Positions 8,639 to 18,550 of a stretch of 64,000 nucleotides of DNA are shown here, piece after piece; the first letter of the stretch is position 1, and each line of letters begins with the position of its first letter. The notes under the pieces are model-generated. The model saw nothing but the letters and a program-made list of their open reading frames with translations, had not been told where the DNA came from and did no database searches. Location of the stretch: assembly GCF_012516375.2 (NCBI RefSeq), contig NZ_CP051204.2:2976001-3040000 (forward strand). The letters run 5' to 3'. Made by a program: the position numbers and the translations under genes. The stretch is from Chitinophaga oryzae. GTDB taxonomy: Bacteria > Bacteroidota > Bacteroidia > Chitinophagales > Chitinophagaceae.

Positions 8639-11260
8639 ATGAAACTACGCAAGCTTTATTCGCTGGCTTCCCTGTTACTGTGCGGGATAGCACAGTCAGG
8701 CCTGTCACAGAACACACCGGTTTCCCGGTATGACCATCACGAGGCATTTTCCCCTTTATTTTATCCGGCCAACGGAAATGAGTATAGGAGCGCGGGCGGG
8801 CAACCCGGGCCTAAATACTGGCAAAATGCGGCTGACTACAAGATAGCGGTCACCCTCGATACCCTGCAACACCGGGTATCCGGCACCGTAGTAATCACCT
8901 ATAAAAACAACAGCCCCGACCGTCTGCCTTTCCTTTGGTTGCAGATGGACCAGAACGTGTACCGTAAGGATTCCCGCGGCACGGCTACGGTAGCCGCTAC
9001 CGGCGATCGCTTTGCCAACCGCAGCTATTCCAATGGGTTTGAGCTGAAGTCAGTTGAGGTGGTGAGCAACGGAAAAAGCAGTGCGGCCAATTACCTGGTA
9101 GACGATACCCGTATGCAGGTACGGCTGACAGACGCCATGAAACCCGGCGGCAGCCTGCAGCTTAAAATAGACTACAGCTACACCATACCCGAATACGGCA
9201 CCGATCGTACCGGCAGGCTGAACACCCGTCACGGATGGATATACGAAATTGCCCAGTGGTACCCCCGGATGGCGGTATATGACGATGTGCTGGGCTGGAA
9301 CAATATTCCTTACCTGGGCGCGTCAGAGTTTTACCTGGAATATGGCAACTTCGACTACACCATTACCGCGCCGGCCAACATGGTGGTAGCAGGTTCCGGC
9401 TCGCTGGTCAATGAAGCACAGGTGCTCAACGCCACGGAAGCGGCAAGGATAGCGAAGGCGCGCAACAGCGACGCTACTGTAATGATCCGCGACACTACCG
9501 AGTTTCATCATGCAGCCGTGAAAGGTAACCGCACCTGGCATTTTGTGTGCAAAGAATCCCGCGATGTGGCCTGGGCTGCATCCGGCGCCTTTATCTGGGA
9601 CGCCGCCCGCATGAACCTGCCCGGCGGAAAAACAGCGCTCGCGCAGTCGGTATATCCGGCGGAATCATCTGCTCCCAACGCATGGCGCCGCTCCACCGAG
9701 TTTGTCAAAGGAAGCATCGAACACTATTCCCGGCAATGGTATCCCTACACCTATCCTGTAGCTACCAACGTGGCCGGCATAGTAGGCGGCATGGAATATC
9801 CCGGTATCGTGTTCTGCTCCTGGAAATCTTCCAAAGGCGGACTGTGGGGCGTTACCAGCCACGAATTCGGACATAACTGGTTCCCCATGATCGTGGGTTC
9901 CAACGAACGTAAGTATGCCTGGATGGATGAAGGCTTCAACACCTTTATCAATGGTATCGCCGCGGCAGCATTCAACAAAGGAGAATTCAACTCCGATCAA
10001 TCGGCACAACGTGCAGCACCCATGATATTCGGCTCCAATGCGGAAGCTATCATGAATACGCCGGACGTGATCGGCCTCCGTTACAACGGCATCGCTGCCT
10101 ATTATAAGCCGGCCATGGGCCTGAAATTGCTGCGGGACCACATACTGGGCCCCGAGCGTTTTGACTACGCCTTCAAAGAATATATTAAACGCTGGGCCTT
10201 TAAACATCCCACGCCGTGGGACTTTTTCCGCTCCATGGAGAACGCGGCAGGAGAGGACCTGGCGTGGTTCTGGCGCGGATGGTTCTTCAACACCTGGAAA
10301 CTGGACCAGGCGGTTAAAAGTGTGAGCTATAAAGGCAACGATCCGGCGAATGGAGCTATCATCACGCTGCAGAACCTGGAGCAGCTGCCCATGCCGGTGG
10401 TACTGGCCATCCGCGATGAAAACGGTCAGCGCGATACCGTACGCCTGCCGGTGGAAATCTGGCAGCGTGGGTCTACCTGGGCCTATCACCACCCGTCCAC
10501 AGTAAAACTGGCCAGCGTTGTGATCGATCCCCAGGGCGAAATGCCGGACGTAAACCCCGCCAATAACAGCTGGAAAGCAGAAACCGGTAAACCGGTGCCG
10601 GCAGGAACGACCGCCACTACTGTCCTGAGCCGTTACGTGGACGCGATCGGCGGCAAAGAAAAACTGAAGGACGTCAAAGATCTGTCTGTGGATGCACAGG
10701 GAGAAGCACAGGGCACTGAAGTGGAACTTAAACTGATCAATAAAATGCCCGGCAAGGTCTGGCAGGCGGTAAATGTACCGGCTATCAACGGCGTAGTGCA
10801 TAAACTGATCATCAACGGCGACTCCGTAAGGCTGTGGCAGATGGGCCGCGAAACACCCCTGACAGCCCCGGAAAAAAGCATGCTGAAAGAAAGAAACCTG
10901 CTCTTCCCCGAACTCACTTTCCTGGAATCGCCGGATGCCGTAAAGATGGAACTGGCGCCCCTGACAGAACAGGTCAATGATGAAGAGACCTACGTGCTGA
11001 CCATCGCCACGCCCGATGGCAGCCTGCTCAAAAACTACTACAGCATCAAAACAGGTCTGAAAGTACGTGCTGCCACGCTCAGCGGGCAGGAAGGATCTCC
11101 TGGCAAAAACGCTGTTATTGACTACCTCGAATACCGCGATGTCAGCGGCGTACAGATACCGTTCCGGTACCGTACCACCGCCGGCGGCTTCGATACCGAT
11201 GTAAAAGTGGTGAAAGCGGTGATCAACAGCAACGTCAGCGACGACGTATTTAAACAATAA
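8639..11260 (+). CDS. Exported M1-family zinc aminopeptidase with an extra C-terminal domain
   Basis: 873 residues with an N-terminal signal peptide ending near Ala/Ser-Gln (residues 1-24). The M1 core has HEFGH at 408-412 and the third zinc ligand Glu431 exactly 18 residues on (WMDEGFN); GGMEYPG just before the zinc site matches the GAMEN exopeptidase motif. It should cleave N-terminal residues from peptides outside the inner membrane. After the M1 core (about residue 655) a roughly 215-residue module starts with [17 protein letters not shown] and resembles the LolA/LolB-like lipoprotein-sorting fold that Bacteroidota attach to exported M16 peptidases. No neighbour suggests a specific pathway. 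Confidence 0.92.
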   Translation: MKLRKLYSLASLLLCGIAQSGLSQNTPVSRYDHHEAFSPLFYPANGNEYRSAGGQPGPKYWQNAADYKIAVTLDTLQHRVSGTVVITYKNNSPDRLPFLWLQMDQNVYRKDSRGTATVAATGDRFANRSYSNGFELKSVEVVSNGKSSAANYLVDDTRMQVRLTDAMKPGGSLQLKIDYSYTIPEYGTDRTGRLNTRHGWIYEIAQWYPRMAVYDDVLGWNNIPYLGASEFYLEYGNFDYTITAPANMVVAGSGSLVNEAQVLNATEAARIAKARNSDATVMIRDTTEFHHAAVKGNRTWHFVCKESRDVAWAASGAFIWDAARMNLPGGKTALAQSVYPAESSAPNAWRRSTEFVKGSIEHYSRQWYPYTYPVATNVAGIVGGMEYPGIVFCSWKSSKGGLWGVTSHEFGHNWFPMIVGSNERKYAWMDEGFNTFINGIAAAAFNKGEFNSDQSAQRAAPMIFGSNAEAIMNTPDVIGLRYNGIAAYYKPAMGLKLLRDHILGPERFDYAFKEYIKRWAFKHPTPWDFFRSMENAAGEDLAWFWRGWFFNTWKLDQAVKSVSYKGNDPANGAIITLQNLEQLPMPVVLAIRDENGQRDTVRLPVEIWQRGSTWAYHHPSTVKLASVVIDPQGEMPDVNPANNSWKAETGKPVPAGTTATTVLSRYVDAIGGKEKLKDVKDLSVDAQGEAQGTEVELKLINKMPGKVWQAVNVPAINGVVHKLIINGDSVRLWQMGRETPLTAPEKSMLKERNLLFPELTFLESPDAVKMELAPLTEQVNDEETYVLTIATPDGSLLKNYYSIKTGLKVRAATLSGQEGSPGKNAVIDYLEYRDVSGVQIPFRYRTTAGGFDTDVKVVKAVINSNVSDDVFKQ

Positions 11261-11316
11261 ACGCGCTGCTTACAAGATAAGGTCCGGTAACGGGCATAGG
11301 GGAACGCTTTTTTCCT

Positions 11317-11324
11317 TATGTTTG
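11317..11324 (+). promoter_or_regulatory. Promoter -7 box TATGTTTG of the first paralogue
   Basis: Exact TAnnTTTG match 29 nt before the ATG. The surrounding 40 bases are conserved before the second paralogue at 12577, so the promoter was duplicated with the gene. Confidence 0.6.
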
Positions 11325-11353
11325 TTGCCGGATTTTTATTGTAGTAACCCAAT

Positions 11354-12535
11354 ATGCAGGAACACTATACCTACAGCCGCGGTTTCCGCATCTTTGTTTT
11401 TTGTTTGATGGCACCGGTTGCCGCGATGCCCCTGATGGCCTTCTATGCTATTATCATCTATGGTATTAAGTCTTTGCAGGAGGCTTTTATTGCGTTTGTT
11501 AGCATCCTGCCCGGTGTCCTTTTAGTGCTTTACTGTATCAACGAGATGTTGTCTGTGGTAACGTCGGATGGTGACGGCATACGCTACCGGTCTTTTTTAT
11601 ATAAGCGGGAACTTTTGTGGGATGAGATAAGAGGGTACCGGTGGAAAGAAGGGACACTGATACTCATGCCCGCTTTTAAAGGTAAAAAGAAGGTAAGGGT
11701 ATCCGGCCAGCGCCGTCATTGCTACAAAATAAGCGACTGGATCATGGCCCGTTATCCTGATCTGAGCGATAAAGTAACGGACGCCGTCCGCCTGGCGGCG
11801 TACCAGGCAGATCCTGACTATCCCCATAAAATAAGAATGGCCAGGTATACAGCCAGAGGATTTAACTTCGCGGCTTTCGCATTAATGGTAGCCTGTTTGC
11901 CTTTTTTTCGTCCTTTACCCTTTACCACTACGCTGCCCTGGGTACCGTTACTGCTGATTGTGGTGCTGACGGCCATACCGGCAGCGTTGGTATATCACAA
12001 AGGGTGGCTCATCGTTTCGGAAAACAAAAAGGACGGAACACTGCCTGCCGTTTTACTGGCGGTGTTGTTTGCAGCAGCGGGACTGTTTGCTGTTGGTGCC
12101 CATGTCTACAGCCTCCGGCTGCACACATTATGGCTGGACGCTTTGGGGGTTACTGCGGTATTCACTTTACTGGTTGTTTTCTCTTCGCGGCGTATGAAAA
12201 TCTCTGTCGGCAATAAGATCTGGGGGATCATCAGCTTTTTGATTTTTTTTATCCCGGCCTCCTTCGGGTCAATCGTATATCTGAATACGTTCTTCGATCG
12301 TAGTACGCCACAGTTTTTTGAAACAACTGTTTCCGGGAAAAGGATCAGCACAGGGGAATTCACCAGTTACTACCTGGTGGTGTTACCATGGGGGCCGGAA
12401 AAATCAGGGAGGTCAATTTCTGTCGGGAAGAGAAAATACGATGCGGCCGCGATCAACGATACGATAAGGATGGAACTGCACCAGGGGGCTTTGGGGCTGC
12501 CATGGTACCGGCCATTGATGCCGTCACATTATTGA
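11354..12535 (+). CDS. Membrane protein of unknown function, paralogue 1 of a tandem pair
   Basis: 393 residues. Two hydrophobic helices at about 10-75 are followed by a soluble domain resembling a bacterial PH-like domain (SDGDGIRYRSFLYKRELLWDEIRGYRW), then four or more helices at about 165-320 and a soluble C-terminus with charged beta strands. It shares most of its length with the next gene: same N-terminus (YTYSRGFRIF), same RYRSF and WIMARYPDL segments, same ending (MELHQGALG-PWY). I do not recognise a named family. The PH-like reading is inference from the pattern only. Confidence 0.8.
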   Translation: MQEHYTYSRGFRIFVFCLMAPVAAMPLMAFYAIIIYGIKSLQEAFIAFVSILPGVLLVLYCINEMLSVVTSDGDGIRYRSFLYKRELLWDEIRGYRWKEGTLILMPAFKGKKKVRVSGQRRHCYKISDWIMARYPDLSDKVTDAVRLAAYQADPDYPHKIRMARYTARGFNFAAFALMVACLPFFRPLPFTTTLPWVPLLLIVVLTAIPAALVYHKGWLIVSENKKDGTLPAVLLAVLFAAAGLFAVGAHVYSLRLHTLWLDALGVTAVFTLLVVFSSRRMKISVGNKIWGIISFLIFFIPASFGSIVYLNTFFDRSTPQFFETTVSGKRISTGEFTSYYLVVLPWGPEKSGRSISVGKRKYDAAAINDTIRMELHQGALGLPWYRPLMPSHY

Positions 12536-12576
12536 TCGTTGCTGCCGTATAACAGCACTTATTCGTCTTTTTTGCT

Positions 12577-12584
12577 TATGTTTG
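12577..12584 (+). promoter_or_regulatory. Promoter -7 box TATGTTTG of the second paralogue
   Basis: Exact TAnnTTTG match 28 nt before the ATG, in the same context as the box at 11317 (T-run, CTTATGTTTG, then TTTTTATTGTA). Confidence 0.6.
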
Positions 12585-12612
12585 CCGTCAGTTTTTATTG
12601 TATTAACCCTTT

Positions 12613-13767
12613 ATGCAGCAAGTATATACCTACAGCCGCGGCTTCCGCATCTTTATTTTGTGTTTGATATCCCCGTTTGCCCTGATACCCCTGACGACGA
12701 TTGGCGTAACCATCGTGGCCGGAGTCCAGTCGCGGGAAGATACCCTCTGGGGATTTATCGGTATGATACCTTGTATCGCGGTGGTGTTCTATGTTATCAG
12801 TGAAATATTGTCTGTAGTTTCTTCCGATGAAAAAGGTCTCCGTTACCGGTCTTTTCTGTTTCGCCGGGAACTGCTGTGGCAGGAGGTGAGAGGCTACCGG
12901 TTGGAAGCAGGTCGCTTGGTGCTGCTGCCTGCAGGCAGCGCTAAACGAAAATTCAAAATTGCCACCAGGCGGGTGAACTATGATAGCCTGGCACGATGGA
13001 TCATGGCCCGTTATCCCGACCTGACGGAACAATCGAAGGAGGAGGAGGTATTGCCGACAGATGTTTATCTTCAGCATGAGCTGAGGATGGCCAGAAATAC
13101 TGCATGGCTGTTGAACGGAACTGCTTTCGTGCTGATGTTGCTGAGTATCTTTATGGGCCGATATCTGCCGTGGTTGCCTTTGCTGCTTATGCTTTTGTTG
13201 CCGGTCACGGTAGCGGCGCTGGAATATCATAAAGGCTTGCTGATTATTCTGGATGAACGGAAAAGAACAACCCTGCCCAGTGTTGCATTGACCATTGCAT
13301 TTTGTGCCATCGGTTTATTTGTATTTGGCGTACCGGTATTCAGCCTGGAGCAATGGGTTTTGCTCAAAGTTGCCTTGATCATCACCGGTGTGTTTACCTT
13401 AGTTGTTGTTTTCGCTATCCGGCACTGGAAAACGATCTTCTTGAGGAAATTATGGGCCGTCATTGGCTTTCTGGTTTTCTTTATCCCGGCATCTTATAGT
13501 TCGCTTGTTTACCTGAATACTTTCTTCGATCATAGCCCTCCGCAAGTATTTGAAACAACCGTTTACGACAAAAGAATCAGCAAACGAAGGATGACCAGCT
13601 ATTTTTTGATGGTGAGGCCGTGGGGGCCGGTGAAATCCGCGGTGTCTATTGCGGTTAAAAAGAAGAAGTACGAGGCAACTGCCGTCGGTGAAGTGGTAAA
13701 AATGGAATTGCACCAGGGGGCGTTGGGAGTGCCCTGGTATACGCCGGGGGTATTGAAAAGAGAATAA
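12613..13767 (+). CDS. Membrane protein of unknown function, paralogue 2 of a tandem pair
   Basis: 384 residues, the same architecture as the preceding gene: two N-terminal helices, a soluble RYRSFLFRRELLWQEVRGYR domain, four or more central helices (about 155-305) and a soluble C-terminal domain ending KMELHQGALGVPWY. Divergence is high in the central helices and low in the soluble segments, suggesting that the soluble parts carry the function. Its TAA stop directly abuts the stop of the convergent cbiA gene with no intervening base. Confidence 0.8.
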   Translation: MQQVYTYSRGFRIFILCLISPFALIPLTTIGVTIVAGVQSREDTLWGFIGMIPCIAVVFYVISEILSVVSSDEKGLRYRSFLFRRELLWQEVRGYRLEAGRLVLLPAGSAKRKFKIATRRVNYDSLARWIMARYPDLTEQSKEEEVLPTDVYLQHELRMARNTAWLLNGTAFVLMLLSIFMGRYLPWLPLLLMLLLPVTVAALEYHKGLLIILDERKRTTLPSVALTIAFCAIGLFVFGVPVFSLEQWVLLKVALIITGVFTLVVVFAIRHWKTIFLRKLWAVIGFLVFFIPASYSSLVYLNTFFDHSPPQVFETTVYDKRISKRRMTSYFLMVRPWGPVKSAVSIAVKKKKYEATAVGEVVKMELHQGALGVPWYTPGVLKRE

Positions 13768-15069
13768 TCATCCGGGTAATCCCAGCACCCGTTGTAACCC
13801 TGCCACATTATCTCCCCAATAAAAATGCATATAGCCTGCCAGTAAACGCGGCGTGTGAAACACTGTTCCCGGAATGACTTCCTGCCGCGCGTTCCATACG
13901 CGTATAGCCGGATCGGTGATGTCTGGCGCCTTCACATAATGAGAATAGTGAAATTCATGCCCCTTGAAAATGACGTCTCCGATATGGACCTCGCGGTAGC
14001 CGATTGTGAGTGCCGGCTGTTGCATACTGGTGCTGACGGGCAACAGGCCCGCCATGTTCCAGGGGTGTCCGGTTTCATCGACGATATTTTCGCCGAGATA
14101 CATCATGCCGCCGCATTCGGCCAGTATCCGTCCTTCGTACTGCCGTAGCTGTTGTAATAAGCCGGTGTTGGCAGCCAGTTGCGGGAGGTGCAGCTCCGGG
14201 TAGCCGCCGGGAAAGTACAGGAGGTCGGCGGGAGGCAGCGTAGTATCGGTGAGCGGACTGAAATAATGAATAACGCCCAGCTGTGATAATGCGGCGATAT
14301 TTTCCCGGTAGGTAAAATTAAAAGCCTCGTCTTTTGCGATCGCGATCCGTAGCACGCCGGAGGAGCCGGCAGCCCCGGTCACCGGTGTGGCTACCGGGCG
14401 CAGCGTCTGTTGCAGTAACCGTTCTATATCGATATGCGCACTGAGATGACCGGCTGCCGCGTCGATAATAGCGTTGTAATCCGTTTCCGCGGAAATGTGT
14501 AATCCGAGATGGCGGGAGGGAATCCGGATATCCGCCCGTTCCGGCAGGTAGCCCAGTACCGGCACACCGGCATCGGCGGCGGCTTCTTCCAGTATACGAT
14601 AGTGGGCAGGAGCATTCACGAAATTGAAAATGACGCCGGCCAGCGTGATGTCCGGGAAAAAGTGTTTGTAGCCGTATAACAGGGCGGCGGCAGAGTAAGC
14701 CATCGCCTGCGCATCGACCACCAGTATCACCGGAACATCCAGCAGAGCGGCGAGCGCGGCGCTGCTGCCTTCCATCTTCCGGGCGCCGTCGAACAGTCCC
14801 ATCACCCCTTCGATAATGCTGACGTCTGCCTGCTGCGTGTACCGCTGGTACACCTCCGGCAGGTGCTGCGCCGTCATCATAAAGGCGTCGAGGTTGACGC
14901 TCTCCTGCCCGGCAGCCAGCGTATGATGTTTCGGGTCCAGGTAATCCGGACCGCATTTGAAAGGTTGTACCCGTCGGCCGCTGCGCTCCAACGCCCGCAG
15001 CAAAGCAAGGGTGACGGTCGTTTTACCGGCGCCGCTGTGAGGCGCGGCAATGAGGAACTGTGGTTTCAT
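13768..15069 (-). CDS. cbiA: Cobyrinate a,c-diamide synthase
   Basis: 433 residues from the ATG at 15069. The N-terminal dethiobiotin-synthetase-like ATPase has the P-loop PHSGAGKTT and CGPDYLDPKHH. The C-terminal class I glutamine amidotransferase has FPGGYPELHL, the nucleophile Cys in AECGGMMYLG and GHEFHYS. It amidates carboxylates a and c of cobyrinic acid with glutamine and ATP in cobalamin synthesis. It is divergent from the cobQ operon, 53 bp between starts, and convergent with the upstream membrane protein gene (zero spacing). Confidence 0.96.
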   Translation of the reverse strand: MKPQFLIAAPHSGAGKTTVTLALLRALERSGRRVQPFKCGPDYLDPKHHTLAAGQESVNLDAFMMTAQHLPEVYQRYTQQADVSIIEGVMGLFDGARKMEGSSAALAALLDVPVILVVDAQAMAYSAAALLYGYKHFFPDITLAGVIFNFVNAPAHYRILEEAAADAGVPVLGYLPERADIRIPSRHLGLHISAETDYNAIIDAAAGHLSAHIDIERLLQQTLRPVATPVTGAAGSSGVLRIAIAKDEAFNFTYRENIAALSQLGVIHYFSPLTDTTLPPADLLYFPGGYPELHLPQLAANTGLLQQLRQYEGRILAECGGMMYLGENIVDETGHPWNMAGLLPVSTSMQQPALTIGYREVHIGDVIFKGHEFHYSHYVKAPDITDPAIRVWNARQEVIPGTVFHTPRLLAGYMHFYWGDNVAGLQRVLGLPG

Positions 15070-15075
15070 GCCCGA

Positions 15076-15089
15076 CAAAGATAAGTTTG
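15076..15089. promoter_or_regulatory. Overlapping divergent -7 boxes for cbiA and cobQ
   Basis: On the plus strand TAAGTTTG (15082-15089) matches TAnnTTTG and faces cobQ. On the minus strand TATCTTTG (15083-15076) matches it and faces cbiA, only 6 nt before its ATG, which would make a leaderless cbiA mRNA. The two boxes share two base pairs, so polymerase could hardly use both at once. No cobalamin riboswitch fits in the 53-bp gap. Confidence 0.45.
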
Positions 15090-15122
15090 TGAAAGTTAAT
15101 ATCTTCGTTGCCACTTGATGTT

Positions 15123-16604
15123 ATGGATACCAGGAAACAACTCCGGCCGGTGATGTTCGTCGGCACTGCTTCTGATGTGGGGAAAAGCGTGATCGCGGCA
15201 GGGTTCTGCCGTATCTTCAAACAGGATGGATACCACCCTGCGCCTTTTAAAGCACAGAATATGTCGCTCAACAGCTATGCTACGCCCGATGGCCTCGAGA
15301 TAGGCCGTGCGCAGGCGGTGCAGGCTGAAGCGGCAGGCGTGCCCTGTCATACCGATATGAACCCGGTGCTGCTGAAACCGACCAATGACCAGACTTCCCA
15401 GCTGGTGCTGCATGGCAGGCCGGCAGGGAATCAAACGGCATGGGAGTATTTCATGCAGGACGACAAAAGGCAGTTGTTCGAAGAAATAAAAGCATCCTTC
15501 GACCGCCTGTCGGCACGCTACCACCCGGTAGTGATGGAAGGGGCCGGCAGTATCTCTGAACTGAACCTGCGCCAGCGCGACATCACCAATATGCGGATAG
15601 CGCTGCACGCCGGCGCGGCGGTATACCTCATCGCGGACATCGACAGAGGCGGCGTGTTCGGCAGCGTATATGGCACCCTCGCGTTACTGCCGCCGGAAGA
15701 GAAAGCGCTCGTCAAAGGCATTATCGTCAACAAATTCCGTGGCGATATCCGTCTTTTTGAAGATGGCCGCCGGCAACTGGAAGCTATTACTGGCGTGCCG
15801 GTAACAGGGGTATTGCCCTATTATCACGATATTCATATCGAAGAAGAAGATTCGGTGGCCCTGTCCCTCAAACAAAAAAGGCTCACGGAAGGACGGATCA
15901 ATGTCGCCGTGGTGCTGCTCCGGCATATGTCGAATTTTACCGATTTTAATGTGCTGGAGAAAGATGAGCGGGTCAACCTGTTTTATACCGATAACCCGGC
16001 GGAGATAATGGAAGCGGATATTGTGATCATCCCCGGCAGCAAGAACACGCTGGCCGACCTGGTGGCGATCAAAAACAACGGAACAGCCCGGGCTATCACG
16101 GAAGCGCATAAACGGGGTAAAGTGGTGATCGGCATCTGCGGCGGCTATCAGATGATGGGAAGTTCCATTGCAGACCCATACGGGGTGGAAGGGGAGCCGG
16201 GCAGTATGCCGGGCCTGGGAATACTCCCGGTGTCGACGGTCCTTACCCGCGAAAAAGTCACCCGGCAACGCCGCTTCACTTACCGGCAGCATACCGGTAC
16301 CGGTGAAGGCTACGAGATACACATGGGCGTGACGGAATGCGAAACACCGTCGCCCCTCACGATACTGGACGATGGCACACCCGACGGTTACCTGTTGCAC
16401 GACAAATGCTGGGGCACTTACCTGCACGGCATCCTGGACAATACCACCGTACTGGACGACCTGTTGTCGGCGTGCGGTAAGCAACTCAGCGCGGCAGCAG
16501 GTTTCGACTATAAGGCCTTCCGGTCAGCCCAATACGATAAACTGGCCGCCCATATCCGGCAACACCTGGACATGGACGCGGTCTACAACGCTATTCGCTT
16601 ATGA
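15123..16604 (+). CDS. cobQ: Cobyric acid synthase
   Basis: 493 residues from the ATG at 15123; a TTG at 15108 in the same frame is less likely. The N-terminal ATPase has GTASDVGKS and PFKAQNMSLNSY. The C-terminal glutamine amidotransferase has IPGSKNTLADL, the nucleophile Cys in GICGGYQMMG and the His in GTYLHGILDN. It amidates positions b, d, e and g of adenosylcobyrinate a,c-diamide to give cobyric acid. First gene of a tight plus-strand operon; its last 4 bases overlap cobD (ATGA). Confidence 0.96.
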   Translation: MDTRKQLRPVMFVGTASDVGKSVIAAGFCRIFKQDGYHPAPFKAQNMSLNSYATPDGLEIGRAQAVQAEAAGVPCHTDMNPVLLKPTNDQTSQLVLHGRPAGNQTAWEYFMQDDKRQLFEEIKASFDRLSARYHPVVMEGAGSISELNLRQRDITNMRIALHAGAAVYLIADIDRGGVFGSVYGTLALLPPEEKALVKGIIVNKFRGDIRLFEDGRRQLEAITGVPVTGVLPYYHDIHIEEEDSVALSLKQKRLTEGRINVAVVLLRHMSNFTDFNVLEKDERVNLFYTDNPAEIMEADIVIIPGSKNTLADLVAIKNNGTARAITEAHKRGKVVIGICGGYQMMGSSIADPYGVEGEPGSMPGLGILPVSTVLTREKVTRQRRFTYRQHTGTGEGYEIHMGVTECETPSPLTILDDGTPDGYLLHDKCWGTYLHGILDNTTVLDDLLSACGKQLSAAAGFDYKAFRSAQYDKLAAHIRQHLDMDAVYNAIRL

Positions 16605-17623
16605 TACAAGGACACGGAGATGATGCTTATCTGTTTGACCGCCCCATTGTGGCTGATTTCAGCTCCAATGTATATTATGGCGGCATGCAGGAGAAACTGG
16701 CGCAGCATGTTGCAGCCCATATCCGCGACGCCGGCCATTATCCGGACCCGGAAGGGGGCAAGCTTCAACGGCAGATTGAGCAGCGTACGGAACTGACGCC
16801 GGGGATGGTGATGGTCACCAACGGCGGCACGGAAGCCATCTACCTGGTGGCACAGGCTTTCCGCGGCGCCACTACTACGGTGGTAGTGCCCACATTCGCC
16901 GAATACACTGATGCCTGTAAACTGCACGGGCACGAGGTGAGTTATTTTTTCCGGGAGAAACTGGAGCCGGATACCCGTTTTATCACAGACCTGGTATTTC
17001 TCTGTAATCCCAACAATCCTACCGCCCAGGCGATGAACGAAGAAACATTGCTGCAGCTGGTACAGTTCAACAGCCGCAGCACTTTTATCATCGATGAAGC
17101 TTATATAGAATTTACCCGCAACGCCGACAGCCTGTTGCCGCATCTGCACCGGCTGCCCAACGTGCTGGTCCTGCGGTCGCTGACAAAGTCCTGCTGCATC
17201 CCCGGACTGCGGCTGGGTTACCTGGCAGGGCAGAAAGCATTGCTCGACAAGGTAAGGGCCTTCCGTATGCCCTGGTCGGTCAACAGCCTGGCGCTGGAAG
17301 CCGGGCATTATATCATGGACCATCCGGCGGAGTTTGAGGTGCCCGTGGATGCGTTGCTGGCGGATACTTACCAGCTGTGGGAAGGCGTGCGGAAAATGCC
17401 TGAGTTCAGGGTGTATCCTACGCATACCCACTATTTTCTGTTTGAAACGCTGACAGGGACCGCTGCGGCGCTGAAGTTGTGGCTGGTCAACAACTACGGC
17501 ATCCTTATCCGGGATGCGTCCAATTTCTACGGGCTGGAACAGGGACATTGCCGGATCGCCTGCCGCAACCGGGAAGATAATACGTTATTATTAACAGCGC
17601 TCCGTAAATGGACCCTTTCGTAA
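16601..17623 (+). CDS. cobD: Threonine-phosphate decarboxylase-like PLP enzyme
   Basis: 340 residues. Fold type I aminotransferase: DFSSNVYYGG at the N-terminus, NGGTEAIYLVAQ, LCNPNNPTA, FIIDEAYIEF, and the PLP lysine in LRSLTKS followed by IPGLRLGYL. The last segment is characteristic of CobD, which decarboxylates L-threonine O-3-phosphate to aminopropanol phosphate for the cobalamin nucleotide loop. Histidinol-phosphate aminotransferases look similar, but the location between cobQ and cbiB settles the role. It overlaps cbiB by 16 bp. Confidence 0.92.
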   Translation: MIQGHGDDAYLFDRPIVADFSSNVYYGGMQEKLAQHVAAHIRDAGHYPDPEGGKLQRQIEQRTELTPGMVMVTNGGTEAIYLVAQAFRGATTTVVVPTFAEYTDACKLHGHEVSYFFREKLEPDTRFITDLVFLCNPNNPTAQAMNEETLLQLVQFNSRSTFIIDEAYIEFTRNADSLLPHLHRLPNVLVLRSLTKSCCIPGLRLGYLAGQKALLDKVRAFRMPWSVNSLALEAGHYIMDHPAEFEVPVDALLADTYQLWEGVRKMPEFRVYPTHTHYFLFETLTGTAAALKLWLVNNYGILIRDASNFYGLEQGHCRIACRNREDNTLLLTALRKWTLS

Positions 17624-18543
17624 GATTCGTGTTGCCGTTATGGTTAGGCTATATGCTGGACCTGCTGCTGGGAGATCCCAGAAGCTGGCCGCATCCGGTA
17701 AAATATTACGGGAGGCTGATTGCTTTCTTCACCCATCGGCTTAATCACGGAAAAGGACGGCTGTGGAAAGGAGCGCTGATGACTGCCGGCTTATGCATCG
17801 CTGTCTTTTTCTTTTTTTATGCCGCGCAACATCTGTTGGCGCCATGGCCATGGATGCAGGTACTGTTTGCATCGGGGATGGTATTTTTTGCATTGGCCAA
17901 CAGGAGCCTGTTGCAGGAGGGCGGCGAAGTATTTGATACGCTGCAGCAGCAGGGCGTGGAAGCCGGGCGTAAACGTCTTTCCTGGATCGTAGGGCGTGAT
18001 ACCTCCGCCTTGTCGCCCGGACAAATACGCACCGCCGTAATGGAGTCGATGTCTGAAAACCTGAGCGACGGCGTCATTGCTCCGTTATTTTATTATGCAT
18101 TGCTGGGAGTGCCGGGGATGATGTTGTACAAAATGATCAACACCCTCGATTCCATGATCGGCTATAAGAATGACCAGTACCTGTATTTCGGCAGGGTGGC
18201 TGCCCGGCTGGACGATGTGGCCAATTTTATCCCGGCAAGGCTGACCGCATTGCTGATGGTCATGGTGACGGGCAGCGGCCGGGCGGTATGGTATGTGCTG
18301 CGTTTTGGCCACGCGCATGCCAGTCCCAATGCAGGATATCCGGAAGCCGCACTGGCCGGTATCCTTGATTGCCGTTTCGGTGGCCCCAATACCTACCACG
18401 GCCGTGTGGTAGTGAAGCCTTACATTGGCGAACAGGCCCGTGATATTGCGCATACCGACTTCCGGAAAGTCCGGTATGTTAACCATGCAGCTACGCTGTT
18501 GATGGTATTGATGACAGGTCTGATAGCCTTTTTTATTATCTAA
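17608..18543 (+). CDS. cbiB: Adenosylcobinamide-phosphate synthase, membrane protein
   Basis: 311 residues. LDLLLGDPRSWPHPVKYYG at the N-terminus, SLLQEGGEVF, DGVIAPLFYYALLGVPG and KMINTLDSMIGY are CbiB signatures, with several membrane helices. It joins aminopropanol phosphate (from CobD) to cobyric acid (from CobQ). Starts inside the end of cobD, so the two are probably translationally coupled. Confidence 0.95.
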   Translation: MDPFVRFVLPLWLGYMLDLLLGDPRSWPHPVKYYGRLIAFFTHRLNHGKGRLWKGALMTAGLCIAVFFFFYAAQHLLAPWPWMQVLFASGMVFFALANRSLLQEGGEVFDTLQQQGVEAGRKRLSWIVGRDTSALSPGQIRTAVMESMSENLSDGVIAPLFYYALLGVPGMMLYKMINTLDSMIGYKNDQYLYFGRVAARLDDVANFIPARLTALLMVMVTGSGRAVWYVLRFGHAHASPNAGYPEAALAGILDCRFGGPNTYHGRVVVKPYIGEQARDIAHTDFRKVRYVNHAATLLMVLMTGLIAFFII

Positions 18544-18550
18544 AGCTGAT

